Assembly: GCA_033557465.1 (NCBI GenBank)
Contig: CM066033.1
Coordinates: 388,189,289-388,253,288 of the forward strand
Direction of reading: 5' to 3'
Length of the DNA stretch: 64,000 nt
From: Ichthyophis bannanicus
Taxonomy: Eukaryota > Chordata > Amphibia > Gymnophiona > Ichthyophiidae
Shown here: positions 1 through 11,032 of the stretch, one piece after another
Layout of the letters: every line of letters begins with the position of its first letter
How positions within the stretch are numbered: position 1 is the first letter of the stretch
Made by a program: the position numbers and the translations under genes
The notes under the pieces: model-generated
What the model was told of the DNA's origin: nothing
What the model saw: only the letters and a program-made list of their open reading frames with translations
The model's database searches: none

Positions 1-1255
1 AAGCTGTTCTAACAAATCATCTTCTGCGATTGGTGTGGTATCTACTCCTTTCCCATTAGTATATTTGTCAATCACAGGTGGCCCTTCTCCAGGATTTTCT
101 TTAGTAAAAAAACAGAGCAGAAATATTTAGCATTTTCGCTTTTTCAATGTCACTTTCCACAAATACTTTCCCAGCACTTTTGAGTCCTGCAATTCCACCT
201 CTGATTTTCCTTCTCTCCCGAATATCCCTGAAAGGTTGTCGCCACACTTCACATCCTTAGCCATCTTTCCTTCTGCCTTTGATTTTTGCTATCCTTATTT
301 CTCTTTGTGTCTCTTTTAGTTTGATCCTGTATTCTTTTCTGTGTTCCTTTGTTAGTGAACTTCTGAATTTTGTGAAAGCTGTGTTTTGCCTTTATTTGTG
401 CAGCCACTTCTTTGGAGAACCAAATAGGGGCAACAGATACATATATAAGCAAAGTAATTAAAAACAAGAGGAAAAAACCCTTTTATTGCCTTCTTTAGTT
501 TAGCCCATTGCAATTCCACTTCCCTTATCCCCTCCAACCCTGCCAACTCCTCCTTCAGGTACTTGGCCATTTTACTGATGTCATTGTTTTGAAGTCTAGG
601 ACTTTGAGCTTGCTTTGACTGGACTCCACCTTGGCTTTTATCTCAAACCATACCGTGTGATGAACGCTGCTGCTCACATGAGCACCCACCAGGATATTCA
701 ACACGCCGTCTCCATTGGTGAACACTAAATCCAGCATCGAGCTTTCCCTGGTTGGTTCCATCACCATTTGTATAAAGGAATACTCCAATCCACATCGGGT
801 AGATTAAAAGTCATCCAATATGATCACTTCCCCCTTTGAGGCTATCTTTGCAATATCAATAATCAATTCGCTATCTATTTCTTCGGTTTGAGTTGGAAGC
901 CTGTAGACTATACCAGTATGGATGACGGTGCTATCTCCTCTAGTCAGTTTATGACACTTACAGTATTTTGTCTTTCTACACTTTCAGAACCTCCACATGG
1001 TGATTTCTTTCAGAGTCTTCCACCACACTTCATTCTAGTAACCTTTTTAATGCATCTGATAGTTGATCACCTCTCCTTTCTAGTCTGTTTTGAATTTCTC
1101 TAATCAGATCCAACTGTTTCCTCTTATCTTTCTAACTGATCCTTTATAGTTCTTGTTAACAATTTTACTTAGACATATCCTTGCTGATATTAATCCACTC
1201 ATTTTCTCAGCCATCTGTCTGCGTTGACCAAAAGCTTTCTTCTTATCTACTGTAT
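1..1255 (-). mobile_element. CR1-type LINE, endonuclease part (relic, cut by window edge)
   Basis: The minus strand matches the CR1 copy at 25190-26260 block for block. The segment 788-555 encodes the end of an apurinic-type endonuclease domain: its HHTVWFEIK-like stretch follows SVH, where the second copy (25901-25698) has SDH. SDH carries a catalytic His/Asp pair in this nuclease family, so this copy has lost the Asp. Downstream on the minus strand (570-249), charged lysine- and arginine-rich translation corresponds to the linker before the reverse transcriptase. There are many stops. Similarity to the second copy fades near 1255. Confidence 0.75.
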
Positions 1256-2204
1256 GCCCTGGATGTACAAATTAATTCAACTTTAAAAAATATTCAGACT
1301 GCTTTTGATATCCAGGGCTGGCTCAAGGATATCAGAGGTCTTAGTTGAACCTTCAGCCATGCATCTGTCTTTCCTTGGAGCAGCACAAGTCAATTTACTG
1401 CCCGAGATATGGGATGAGATGGCCCTTTTCTTTCCCAAGACACCCAAAAGACAGAGTGCCGTCACACAGCACTCAGGCCAGGTGGCTGTCCAGTAAAAGA
1501 AGGTGACAACTTTATTCCCAGGTTATATAATAAAGAAATGAAGATTTGCAGATCACTGGTTATAATCCGCAAACACTGTACCCATTAAAATTATGTAGCC
1601 TAGGACTAGTGTAAAAAAAAATATTGATCCCTAACCCTGTACACTGGACTGTTAACTGTAAAACATATTCTGTATCCACAGAAGTCCCCTTCACCCAGCA
1701 AAGGATTCAGAGCAGAACTAGGACACTGTCCCATAGAACTAATCATACAGAAAAAAAAGAAGCTCAATTCTGGTTTCATCTCAGAAAAAGCAATAAAAAT
1801 CCTTCAATACCAGGCATATTATGAACTAAAACAAGACCCTATAAGTGTCACTCAGAGCCAGAACCTACCCAGAAAAAGGCAGCACCATAAACATTGCAGT
1901 GGGCTCTAGATCATCAGTACACCTACTGGGAAAAACGAAGCAGCTGGATTACTACACATCCCTGCATAGAAACTCCCAAGCTATCAGAATACCTGGCCTC
2001 AGTCGCACACAGCCGCACACCAAGTACAGAATAAAATTACCACACTAAAAACAGAAATAGAGAGAAATTAAATGGAAACTTAAATAAGCTACACTTTGCA
2101 TGTAGTGCAAAACCAATGACATAGAAACAGTGATGTCTTTTTATTTTGCACAGTACAAAGGAAAAGACAGCAGCTGCAAATTCCAATCATAAAGTGAAAA
2201 TTTA
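1256..2204. other. Unassigned intronic sequence
   Basis: This AT-rich stretch has no coding exon that I can defend and no repeat family that I recognise. It contains several AATAAA-type strings and short A runs (for example 1611-1620 and 1750-1759), which hint at old retroposed material. Confidence 0.3.
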
Positions 2205-2330
2205 ATCTCTCTCTTGGATGCCACTTTATCAATTAGCCACCTGACTGAAGGCCGAACACAGTTTAGGACAACTATCCTCAGGGTCGTCATGAGTAGACAA
2301 ACTCGAGGACACCCAATTATTATTTGTGTT
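2205..2330 (+). mobile_element. RTE-type LINE, 3' end relic
   Basis: The plus strand reads ISHLTEGRTQFRTT followed by a stretch equivalent to gtcatgagtagacaaactcg. The same order is found at the 3' end of the RTE element at 31630-31755 (SHLIEDQTQFRTT, then gccatgagtcgacacagact). This is therefore a severely 5'-truncated RTE copy, about 125 bp long. The terminal hairpin is degraded. Confidence 0.7.
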
Positions 2331-2559
2331 GTCTGGTTTCTGCTTTTCTTTGTTTCTCTTAACTTTCTTCCCAAGGTCTCTGAAGGATTTCTCATTTCTT
2401 CTCTCTGCCTCTCCTGACCTCCTCCTCTAGACATTTATCTTTCGTTTTCAGTTTACTTCCACTTATTTTACTGCGTCTCTATTCAGATTTCACCTCTCCT
2501 TCTCACCATTCAATCCTCAACATCTACCTCACCCAGCTCTCCCACGCCATCTTTTTCTT
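2331..2559. other. Unassigned spacer
   Basis: A pyrimidine-rich stretch between the RTE tail and the CR1 copy. I see no gene in it. Confidence 0.3.
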
Positions 2560-4060
2560 TCCCCAGCCTCTGGGGCCGGATGGGATATATCCAATATTGA
2601 AGGAACTTCGGGACATTCTAGCGGCTCTGCTAACTGACCTTTTCAATGCTTCTTTAGAGTCAGGAGTGGTCCCAGAGGGCTGGAGAAAGGCACATGTGCT
2701 CCCTTTACACAAAAGCAGGATGAGGTTGAGAACTACAGGACGGTTAGTATGACCTCTGTGGCGAGTAAACTAATGGAAAGGCTGCTTAAAAAAAAAAAAA
2801 AAAAAAAAGTGAAGTTTCTGGAGTCCAATGGATTGCAGATTTGTGGCAGCATGGGATTACCAGAGATTTGTCTTGTCAGACAAATCCGAATGATTTCTTT
2901 GATTGGGTGACCAGGGAGTTAGACTGAGGGAGAGCTCTAGATGTGGTGTACTTGGTTTCAGTAAAGCCTTTGATACCGTTCCGCATAGGCGACTTAAAAA
3001 TTGAGCACCCTCGGGATGGACCCTAAAGTGACTGACTGGTATAAAAATTAGTTGAGTGAGAGGAAAAAAGTGTACAGTAGGGGCGGCCGGGCGGCCCAGG
3101 TGGGCGGTGGCAGCAGCACATTTACATGACTAGCCATGCCCCCCCACCCCCCTCCACCAGCTGCCATACAGATAAATGGAGCTCACTGAGAAGGATGTTA
3201 CCAGTGGTGTGCCGCAGGAATCTGTCCTTGGTCAGATTCTTTTTACATCTTGGTTAGTGATATTGTGGAAGGGCACTCAGGAAGGGGTAGATAACATAAG
3301 GAGGGATCTAGCTAAGCTTGAAGAATGGTCAAGAATTTGACAGCTGAGATTTAATGCTCAAAAATGCAGGATTATGCATTTGGGCTACAAAAATCAAAAA
3401 GGAGCAGTACAGTGTAGAGAGTGAAATACTTCTGCTCATGAAAGAATAGCGGGACCTGGGCGTGATAGTTTCCGATCTTAAAATGGCTAAACAGGTAAAA
3501 AAGGCGACACTGAAAGCCAGGATGCTTGGGTCCATAGAGAGAGGAATGGCCAGCAGAAAGGAGGTGATAATGCCTCTGTAGAAGTCTCTGGTGTGACCAC
3601 ATTTGCAGTATTGTGTGCAATTCTGGAGACCACTCCTTCAAAAGGATATAAACAGGATAAAGTCTGTGCAGAGGGCGGTTACTAAAATGGTCAGTGGTCT
3701 TCCTTATAAACCATATGGAGAGAGATCTTAAAGATCTTAATATGTATACATTAGAGGAAAGGCAGGATAGAGAATATATGACAGATGTTTAAATATCTCC
3801 GTGGCATAAATTCATAAGAGAGCCTCTTTCAATTTAAAGTAAGCTCTGCAACGAGGGGGCATAGGAGGAGGGTGAAAGGGGATATAGACTCAGGAGTGAT
3901 ATGTGGAAATATTTTTTTTTATGGAAAGAGTAGTAGATGCATGGAATAGTCTCCCAGTAGAGGTAGTGGAGACTAGGACAATAGCATGGGACAAACACAG
4001 AAGATCTCTAAAGGAAAAGAGATATGAAAGGGCAGACTAGATAGGCCATATGGTCTTTTT
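2560..4060 (+). mobile_element. CR1-type LINE, reverse transcriptase to 3' end (relic)
   Basis: The plus strand aligns along its length with the better preserved CR1 at 29330-31548. It shows the GPDGI-like entry of the reverse transcriptase (2575), the NYRxV block (2735), a degraded VPQ(E)SVLGQI block (3205) and the C-terminal charged region (3640-4020). It then ends in the AGACTAGATAGGCCATATGG tail at 4030-4060. An A run at 2790-2808 and an 89-bp GC-rich insertion at 3078-3166 interrupt it. There are multiple stops and no usable frame. Confidence 0.85.
3078..3166. repeat. GC-rich 89-bp insertion within CR1, flanked by TACAG
   Basis: Compared with the CR1 copy at 30530, the GC-rich block starting gggcggccgggcggcccagg is extra. 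The pentamer TACAG flanks it at 3073-3077 and 3167-3171, as expected for a small insertion with a target duplication. Its GGTGGGCGG-type 5' half and CCCCCCACCCC-type 3' half are partly complementary. The family is unknown. Confidence 0.5.
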
Positions 4061-4749
4061 CTGCATTTTACTCCCCACCCCCCATATCTCCTTTCTTCCA
4101 TCCCCCTCCCCATTCTATGTTCAGCATCTCCCCCCCCTACCCTTTCATCCAGGTATTCAATATCTTTCCTTCTCCCCTCCAACCCTGCTATAGCTACCTC
4201 CATCTGGGCCTGTGTCACTAAAGGAGAGTCAATGTGGCTGGTGTAGGGCCCTAAGCGTGAAGCCTACTGCATCTCATGCCCTCTGAACTTCCCATTTTGG
4301 AGGTGGTGGTAGGCAGCAGGCCTTGTGTGTACATGTGCTTATGGCTCCACCCTGACCATGATCACATAGTGCCACCGACTACAAAACTACTGACACCCTT
4401 GTCTAGTGGTAGGGTCATCCCTGCTAATACTCCTCACATATCAGCTTGGCTCTGATCAAATGCCATCTCTCGAATTTCTCCCTGCTTGTAACCTAAAGTT
4501 GACAACCAACCCTTCTTTTTCCACTACACATTTTTGATCTGTGTACTAGACAATATTAGTATTTATAAAATCTATTCTCTATCCTTTTAGACCCAATTCT
4601 ACATGTGGAATAACTTCTCTGCATGTCTCTTTTTCGATGGCCTGGGGGGCCTGAAGGCATTCCCCTCAGCCCGGCCTGGCCTTAGGAGGTCGAAATGGGG
4701 AGAGAGGGGTGCGGGGAATGAAGCTCTGAAGTCTAGCGGCCAACATCGT
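4061..4749. other. Unassigned intronic sequence
   Basis: Low-complexity C-rich tracts (4070-4150) are followed by ordinary sequence. I can support no gene or recognised repeat. Confidence 0.3.
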
Positions 4750-4992
4750 GGCTCTTCAATGGAGCCGCGATGCCATGCAACATGAAGCCATGGTGCCGCA
4801 GCTCCATTGAAGAGCCTTCATCGAGTTAGCTGGGTACAGTCCTGTACATGCAAGCCAGGCTGAATTGCAGTCCTGGCCTGCACATACAGGACTGTTTGCG
4901 ATTCTGATCCCACGGGCCTAGATGTGCCCCACGGGATTAGAATCATGATCCCCTCTATACGTCCGGCTCAGACTGGACATACAGAAGGGAAT
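4750..4992. repeat. Tandem chain of four hairpins (fold-back element)
   Basis: Four consecutive inverted repeats lie end to end. The first has 28-bp arms at 4750-4777 and 4789-4816; its outer 16 bp are perfect (ggctcttcaatggagc). The second has 24-bp arms at 4836-4859 and 4872-4895. The third has 18-bp arms at 4901-4918 and 4926-4943. A weaker fourth has arms near 4947-4968 and 4975-4992. Each loop is short (about 6-13 nt). GC content is higher than in the flanks. It may be a non-autonomous fold-back transposon, but I could not find clear terminal repeats or a target duplication. Confidence 0.7.
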
Positions 4993-5496
4993 ATACATCC
5001 GGGAATGAATAAGCCTATATGTTGATAAGCGACCAGTTTTGGTGGAACTCTGTCTGCTTCCTGTCTAGGCATGAGGCAGACTTAGCAATACTTCTCCATT
5101 TCACTGCCAACTCTACTAGGGTGTTGTCTCCACTTACACAATATGTGAAGAAGAGCCTGTAATAAAAGAATAATTCTTTATCTGTCACACTCCAATGTAC
5201 TTTATAGTAAGCTTTTGTAATGATGGCAGCATGCCTCACTGCTGTAATTTTCCTTTTCTTGATTTAGTTATGGGATTATTGAATGTTTTCTAACTTTCAA
5301 AAAAGAAAAAAAGCTTAATACACAGATGAGAAAAAGCAAGAAGTCAAAGCAAAAAGGAAGAGTGTAGTAAGGTTATCTTAGAATATCAGTATTATTTTAA
5401 GAGGACTTGAAGTCAATTCCCAAGTCAGGTCTTCCATCTCCTGAGTTGCTCAGGAATAGGGATGCTGTGGAAGGAGAATCTATATCATTGTGAAAG
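4993..5496. other. Unassigned intronic sequence
   Basis: AT-rich, without convincing coding potential or a repeat I recognise. It lies between the hairpin chain and the left end of the first DIRS element. Confidence 0.3.
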
Positions 5497-5840
5497 TGTA
5501 GTTACTCACCTGTAACAGGTGTTCTCCAGGGACAGCAGGAATCAGTCCTCACATATGGGTGATGTCGGCGCCGACAGAGCCCTCGGGCGAAGCAATTCCC
5601 CAGCTTTCAAAGAAAGCCTTTGGGAATGCATCATGCATGCGCAGTCCCCTTCCCGCCCAAGGGTGCCATCTTGATCAGTCAGATGACATAGCTAAAAAGA
5701 CAGCAAAAATGAGAAAAAAATTAATCAAGGATTGCAACTCCAGGGGAGGAGGGAGGGTCGTGAGGACTGATTCCTGCTGTCCCTGGAGAACACCTGTTAC
5801 AGGTGAGTAACTACGCTTTCTCCAGGAACAAGCAGGAAGT
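5497..5840. repeat. DIRS left terminal repeat with internal complementary region
   Basis: The outer copy at 5497-5556 (starting gtagttactcacctgtaaca) is an inverted repeat of 5760-5813. A further partial copy in the inverted sense (ttctccaggaacaagcagga) begins at 5818 and matches the complement of the right end of the element. This overlap of one outer end with an internal complementary region is the layout that DIRS elements use to rebuild their ends during circular replication. Confidence 0.85.
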
Positions 5841-6013
5841 CAGTCCTCACATGTGGGACTTCCTAGCTATAGGCTACCGAGAACCGATAGCTGAAAATGG
5901 CTCCCTCTAGAAGAGCCGCAGCAGCAGATAGGATTTTCCTCCGAGAACGCAACCCCAACAGTAGCCTGACACCAAAGGGTCGGAGGGTAGGAGTTGCCTA
6001 AACCTTGAATAGG

Positions 6014-7238
6014 TTACAGAGTACCGCCTGACCAAAAACACTGTCCTGCCAGGACTCTCTGCAGGCAGTAGTGGGCTGCAAAGGTCTGACTTGAAGACCA
6101 AGTTGCGGCCCGGCAGATGTCTGCCAATGGAACAGAGTGGTGGTTAGCCACTGATGCGGCCTGAGCCCTGACAGAGTGGGCCGTGATACAGCCCTGCAGC
6201 TGGAGGTCACCTGCCCTGTACGCCCAGGTGATGCAGTCTGCCACCCAGGTGGATAACGTGCGATTGGAGACAGGTAGATCCAGTTTACTAGGGTCATAAG
6301 AGACGAAGAGCTGGGAAGCTCTCCGATGTCCCCGTGTATGCTCCAGGTAGAAGGCGAGCACCCTCTTACAGCCCAGGGTATGCAGCCTGGGAAAGAAGAT
6401 TAGAAGAACCACCTCTTGGTTGAGGTGAAATGAGGAAACCACTTTTGGAAGGAACTTGGGGTGAGTACGTAGGACCACCCTGTTTATATAAAACCGTGTA
6501 TATGGTCTGATACTAAAGCTTGCTCACACGTCGAGCAGACGTGAGGGCCACCAGAAAGAGTGCTTTCCAGGAAAGGAAGCGGAGATGACAGGTGGCCATT
6601 GGTTCAAAAGGTGGGCAAGTAAGCCGCTACAAGACCACATTTAAGTCCCACTCTGTAGCAGGTGGGCGAATTGGAGGCTTCAAGAGTAGGAGGCCTCTGA
6701 GGAAACGGCATACCAAAGGGTGCGCTGAAAGAGGTTGCCGGTCCACTGGAGAGTGGTAAGCTCATAGCACATTCAGGTGGACCCTGACAGAGTTAGACTT
6801 GAGGCCTAACTCAGAGAGGTGGAGCAAGTACTGCAATACCCGAGGTACTTGACAAGTGAACGGGTCCTCCCTATTCTGGGCACACCACCCTTCAAACCTA
6901 CGCCACCTGAACGCGTAGGATTTTCTAGTGGATTGTCTCCTAGAGGCCAGCAATACCTCCTCAACCTCTTTGGGAAAGAGTAGAGAAGCAAGTACTACCC
7001 TCTCAGCAGCTAGGCCATTAAGTTGAGGGATTTGAGATTGGGGTGTAGCAAAGAACCCTGTTCCTGGGTCAAGAGGTCGGGCTGCACCCCCAGTGAGAGT
7101 GGAGTTTCGACCGCCAGTTGAAAGAGAAGAGGGAACCAAGGTTGTCTGGGCCACCTGGGTGCTACCAGGATGACCGAGGCCTTGTCCCGAAGAATCTTGA
7201 ACAGAGTGCGTGCCACCAGGGTATGGGTGGGAATGCAT
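6014..7238 (-). pseudogene. DIRS tyrosine recombinase (broken)
   Basis: The N-terminal core-binding part is at 7238-6762. It includes ASRRQSTRKSYAFRWRRFEG, typical of the SAM-like domain that grips DNA. The C-terminal catalytic part is at 6478-6014. It includes HSVRAQAASVA and then ATWSSSQTFAAHY, where His, Arg and the final Tyr are the expected catalytic positions. The stretch between (6480-6760), which should hold the first catalytic Arg, is not open. The enzyme would have joined circular DIRS DNA into the genome. At least one frameshift or internal loss separates the two halves. Confidence 0.88.
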
Positions 7239-8885
7239 AGAGAAGGCCCTGTGCCCACGAGATCAGGAAAGCATCCACCGCCACGCTCAGCGGATGCGGC
7301 TGCCTCGAGCAGAACCAGGGCAACTGATAGTTTTGCGGACTGGCAAAGAAATCCATAGATGGGAGACCCCAACGGTTGAAAATCCGCTGGGCTACATCCC
7401 GGTTCAGTTGCCACTCGTGAGGCTGAAGAATCCTGCTCAACTTGTCGGCCAGGAGGTTCTCCTGACCGGGCAGATAAACTGCCCTTTGGGACATGTGACG
7501 TGCCACTGCAAAAGAACAGAGATCCAGGGTTTCCTGGCATAGGATGCGAGATCCTGTGCCCCCCTGTTTGTTGATGTAGAACATTGCTACCTGATTGTCT
7601 GTCTGTATCAGCAACGACTGATGTGCAAGAAGATGACAGAAGGCTTGAAGAGCTAGGCAGATGGCTCGAAACTCTAGAAGATTGATCTGAAGTGAGGCTT
7701 CTCGCGAGAACCACAGACCCTCGAGTGCATGAACCGTGGCAATGGGCACCCCAGCCCAGCAAGGAGGCATCTGTAGTCAGCACTATGGTGTGAGAGGGAG
7801 GTTGGAATGGTACTCCCTGAAGCAAGTTGGGAGGGTGGAGCCACCATTGCAAAGCAGTCACCAGTAGCTTGGAAATCGCTACTCTGTCTCTGAGGTGGCC
7901 AGTGGCTTGCGTCCATTGGTCTCTGAGGCTCCATTGAGCTGTGCGCATGTGGAATCGAGCATATGGAGTCACATGCACCGTGGAGGCCATGTGGCCCAGG
8001 AGGCGTAGGAAGACCCTTGCGGAGACTTGAGGTTTGTGTTGGACCTGCTGTACCAAGTCCAGCAACCGCCTCGCCCTTTTCAGCGGTAGGTACGCCCGTG
8101 CCTGAAGTGTGTCCAGTCTTGCCCCTATGAACACCAAGTTCTGAGTGGGGAGTAAAGTGGACTTTGTGATAACAAACCCTAGGTGCTGGAGCAGGGTGAC
8201 TGTGCGAGCAGTGGCCTGCTGTGCCTCCTGGCCCCTGATGAGCCTGTCGTCCAGGTATGGAAAGATGAAGACTCCCTGGCTTCTGAGGAAGGCCGCCACT
8301 ACTGCTAGGCATTTGATAAATACTCTGGGAGCAGAAGCTAGGCCAAAGGGAAGCACCTTGTACTGGAAGTGGTTTCCTCCGACCACAAACCTAAGGTATT
8401 GTCTGTGGTCTGGGTGTATGAGGATGTGAGTATATGCATCCTTTAAATCTAAGGAGCATAGCCAGTCTCCCTGGTGGAGATAAGGCAGTAGGGTGCCAAG
8501 GGAAAGCATCTTGAACTTTTCCCTCATCAGGAACTTGTTTAGGATTTCTCAAGTCCAGGATGGGGCGTCGGCCTCCTTTTCTTTTTGGTATGAGGAAATA
8601 CCTGGAGTAGAAGCCTTGCCCCTGCAGGTGGTGGGGCACCGGTTCCAACGCCTGATCCTTTAGTAGACCTGCCAACTCCTGCAGAGGTGGTTCCTGTGAA
8701 GAGGGGGCCTGAGAGGCTCTCCTGGGAAAAAGGAGGTGGGCACCTGGTGGAAGTGAAGTAAGTAGCCCTGCTGGACTACTTGCAGAACCCAGGTGTCGGT
8801 AGTAATGGCTGGCCACCTGTGAGTGTACAGGGCCAGCCTTCCTCCTGTGCAGGGCCAAACCACTGGTGGGAGAAGAGCTATGCAC
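7162..8885 (-). pseudogene. DIRS reverse transcriptase and RNase H (frameshifted)
   Basis: The minus strand shows RT entry block YFLIPKRKGGRRPILDLR (frame of 8885-8391). Motif A LDLKDAYTHILIHP with its catalytic Asp and motif C YLDD follow in the frame of 8527-7010. RNase H follows: TDASLLGWGAH in the same frame, then LLEFRAICLALQAF and IQTDNQVAMFYINKQGG in the frame of 7770-7162. The RT aspartates and the RNase H Asp-Glu-Asp are all still present, but at least two frameshifts separate them. The reading frame runs straight on into the recombinase, as in other DIRS elements. Confidence 0.92.
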
Positions 8886-9129
8886 TGGGAGTCAAAAAAA
8901 ACCCTCCCGGCTGAATAGGAGCCAGAGCTGGAGGCTTGGAGGTCTTTGGCTTACATGGCCCATGCCCCTGTCCCCTGGTCTGGTGCCCCTGTTGGGGAGC
9001 TGGGGCGACCTGGTAAGTAGGGTAGTTTCTGTAAGCCACCCCCTTCCTCGGGAAAAAGTGCTTTTTCCCCCCGAGGCCGTCTTCTTGTGAGAAGGTGCAG
9101 ATGTCTTCTTCGACAACCTTGTCCGGGTC
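8886..9129 (-). pseudogene. DIRS linker upstream of RT, up to the CR1 insertion point
   Basis: The minus-strand translation is basic and rich in Arg, Gly, Ser and Pro, as is usual for the flexible segment in front of DIRS reverse transcriptase. It stops abruptly at 9130, where the 3' end of the nested CR1 begins. The other flank of the insertion is at about 15600. Confidence 0.7.
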
Positions 9130-9225
9130 ATAAGAACATAAAATATGTCATACTGGGTCAGATCAAGGTCCATCATCAAGCCCAGTATCCTGTTTCCAAC
9201 AGTGGCCAATCTAGGTCGTACGTAC

Positions 9226-10646
9226 TGTGGAGGCCCCTGGCCCAGGCAACAACCTATAAGCCTAGGGCTGCACTTGTTAGTCCTTTAATTAAAGAGTTTT
9301 CTTCCTCATCCAGCGCCGAGGCTGCTGGGATTTGTAGTTGTGTTTAAAAAAAACCCACCAAGTAGTGTGGAGATCGAGGGTTTACAAGGCAAAACACAGG
9401 AATTTATTTCTTTTTCTAAAGAGCATTAAGGCTCAACGCAAAACAAACAGGATTCTTTCTCCAAACAATAATCCATAGGCATTTATACCAAACCAAACAA
9501 TGAAACTGCTTTATGTAGCTTTTTAACATGTCGCTGTTTTTCAAATCATTCAGCAATCAAACAAGGTTTCTCTTCTCTTCAAACCCAAAAGAAATGTCCT
9601 TTCGTCAGCAACAGGGTTCTTTAGCATTCCTTGCTAAACACATTTCTCCCTGTTTTCAGACTGCCTTCTAGGACTTTCAGGTTATAGGCTTTTCCCTTCT
9701 TTTATCCAAGAACTTTTTATTCTGCCTTATGGCACAGAGAACAATCCATTACTGAATCTTCAGACCCCTCATCAGATTCATAATAGTCTATCTGCATTTC
9801 CTCAGGACCTGTATCCGGTAAATCTGGCTTTAAGCCAGCATGAAAAACTTCAGGCTTAATATTCTCTAAAAGTTCCAGAACCTTTTTCCACGGAGGCTTT
9901 TCCCTATGCACAGGGTTTCCACCAGGAACGTGGAGGTTATTTTCTTGCATCAAAATGACACAATGCCTCTAACTGGCTTATGGCACTTTTGGCTACCCTT
10001 TTATTCATGCACCTTTTTGGAAGTTGCAGCTCTTTAGCTGGTTCAGGAACGGTTGGCACTGCAGCCTGACCCTTATCAGAACTTCTCTCTGGCACAGCTC
10101 TCCTAGTTTTAAAACCAATTGCAGTTTCCCTGCAATCCTGGTTTCCTTCTAACTAGGGCTTTCACCTCTGAGATTCCCTTGGAAGTCTCCACCGTTTTCC
10201 TCCACGGTGAACTCTCTGGGCCTTTCTCTGGTGATTTTCTCCCCACGGAATTTTCCAGTGTTCTCCCTGGTCAGCTCTCTCGAGTGCTGGTTTCCTGTAT
10301 CTTTCCTTCCAGCGTGCTGCTGCGGGTGCTGCCTCGTCCTGGTACTCCTGTTCCTGTTGCCCTCTCTCTGGCTGTTCTCTCTCTCCATTATTTCCTCCAA
10401 TATTTCCCTGGGTTTATAAGAGTGTCTCTGAACTACCGTGCACTCCCCTTCACCCAGGTGTCCCTCATTAATTTCCAAGCCTGCCCTTGGATTAGCAGAG
10501 CTTGGGTGTGTCCTGTCCTCAGTAGCTGCATGTTTTTTTCTCTGCCTGCAGTTTGAGAGCTACTGATTCCTTGCCTGTCTTTCTTTAAAGGTAAATGTCT
10601 GATTTTCTCCCAATTCCATGGGCTCAGCCATACTCTCCTCATCACA
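9226..10646 (-). mobile_element. Solo LTR-like element (copy 1), TG...CA with GTAC duplication
   Basis: The element starts TGTGGAGGCC and ends CATCACA. The 4-bp direct repeat GTAC flanks it (9222-9225 and 10647-10650), and the CR1 3' UTR reads through cleanly when it is removed. The second copy at 37467-38767 has the same ends and a 4-bp GTAT duplication. Read on the minus strand it has a TATAAA box at 9487-9482 and AATAAA at 9408-9403, about 78 bp apart. This suggests U3 (10646 to about 9460), a short R, and U5 (about 9385 to 9226). No internal retroviral or Gypsy-like genes are present, so it is a solo LTR left by recombination, or a non-autonomous unit. Confidence 0.82.
9717..10632 (-). 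pseudogene. Reading frame inside the LTR-like element (copy 1)
   Basis: From an ATG about 14 bases inside the element (10632) the minus strand encodes MAEPMELGENQTFTFKE, then a stop and frameshifts. It then encodes a Glu/Arg/Ser-rich region (10478-10149) and a C-terminal block at 9953-9717 ending MQIDYYESDEGSED and MDCSLCHKAE. The second copy has the same three parts: MERMEIEEN-like start, Ser/Gln/Arg-rich middle, and MQIDCCES...MDCSLYFKEA end. The length would be roughly 280-300 aa. I do not recognise the protein. Its place in U3 resembles accessory genes in some retroviral LTRs, but that comparison is only positional. Confidence 0.6.
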
Positions 10647-11032
10647 GTACCTAGCAGTTTCCCCAAAAGACATAGGTTCTGCAATGCTTGTACTGGGTCA
10701 AGCATTGATATCCTCAGTCCCTTCTTAATAATGGTTTATGGACCTTTCCTCCAGGAACTTGTCCAAACCTTTTTTAAAGCCAGCTACACTAACAGCCTTT
10801 ACTACATCCTCCGGTAACAAATTCCAGAGTTTGATTACACGTTGAGTGAAAAAATATTTTCTTTTATTAGTCTTAAATAGTTTACCCTGTAGCTTCATTG
10901 CATGTCCCCTAGCCTTTCTATATTCTGATAACGTAAACAATCTACGTTTACCCATTCCACTCCGTTCATTAATTTATAGACTTCTATCATATCTCCCCTC
11001 CAGGTTAAAGAGCCCTTTTTAGCCTTTCTTCA
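10647..11032 (-). mobile_element. CR1 RT C-terminal region and 3' UTR
   Basis: The frame 10955-10725 reads KRRLFTLSEYRKARGHAMKL and then RVIKLWNLLPEDVVKA, the C-terminal region that follows CR1 RT. The 3' UTR continues to the LTR insertion at 10646 and resumes at 9225-9130 on the far side. A GTAC target duplication joins the two parts. Confidence 0.85.

Noticed and set aside
7010..8527. 505-aa open frame as an intact gene
   Set aside because: Only the first part is DIRS RT and early RNase H in the true frame. The C-terminal half is out of frame, because RNase H continues in the frame of 7770-7162.
10119..10556. 145-aa open frame on the plus strand inside the LTR-like element
   Set aside because: Hydrophobic and Ser-rich, without a counterpart in the second LTR copy, whereas the minus-strand frame is shared. 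Treated as a shadow.
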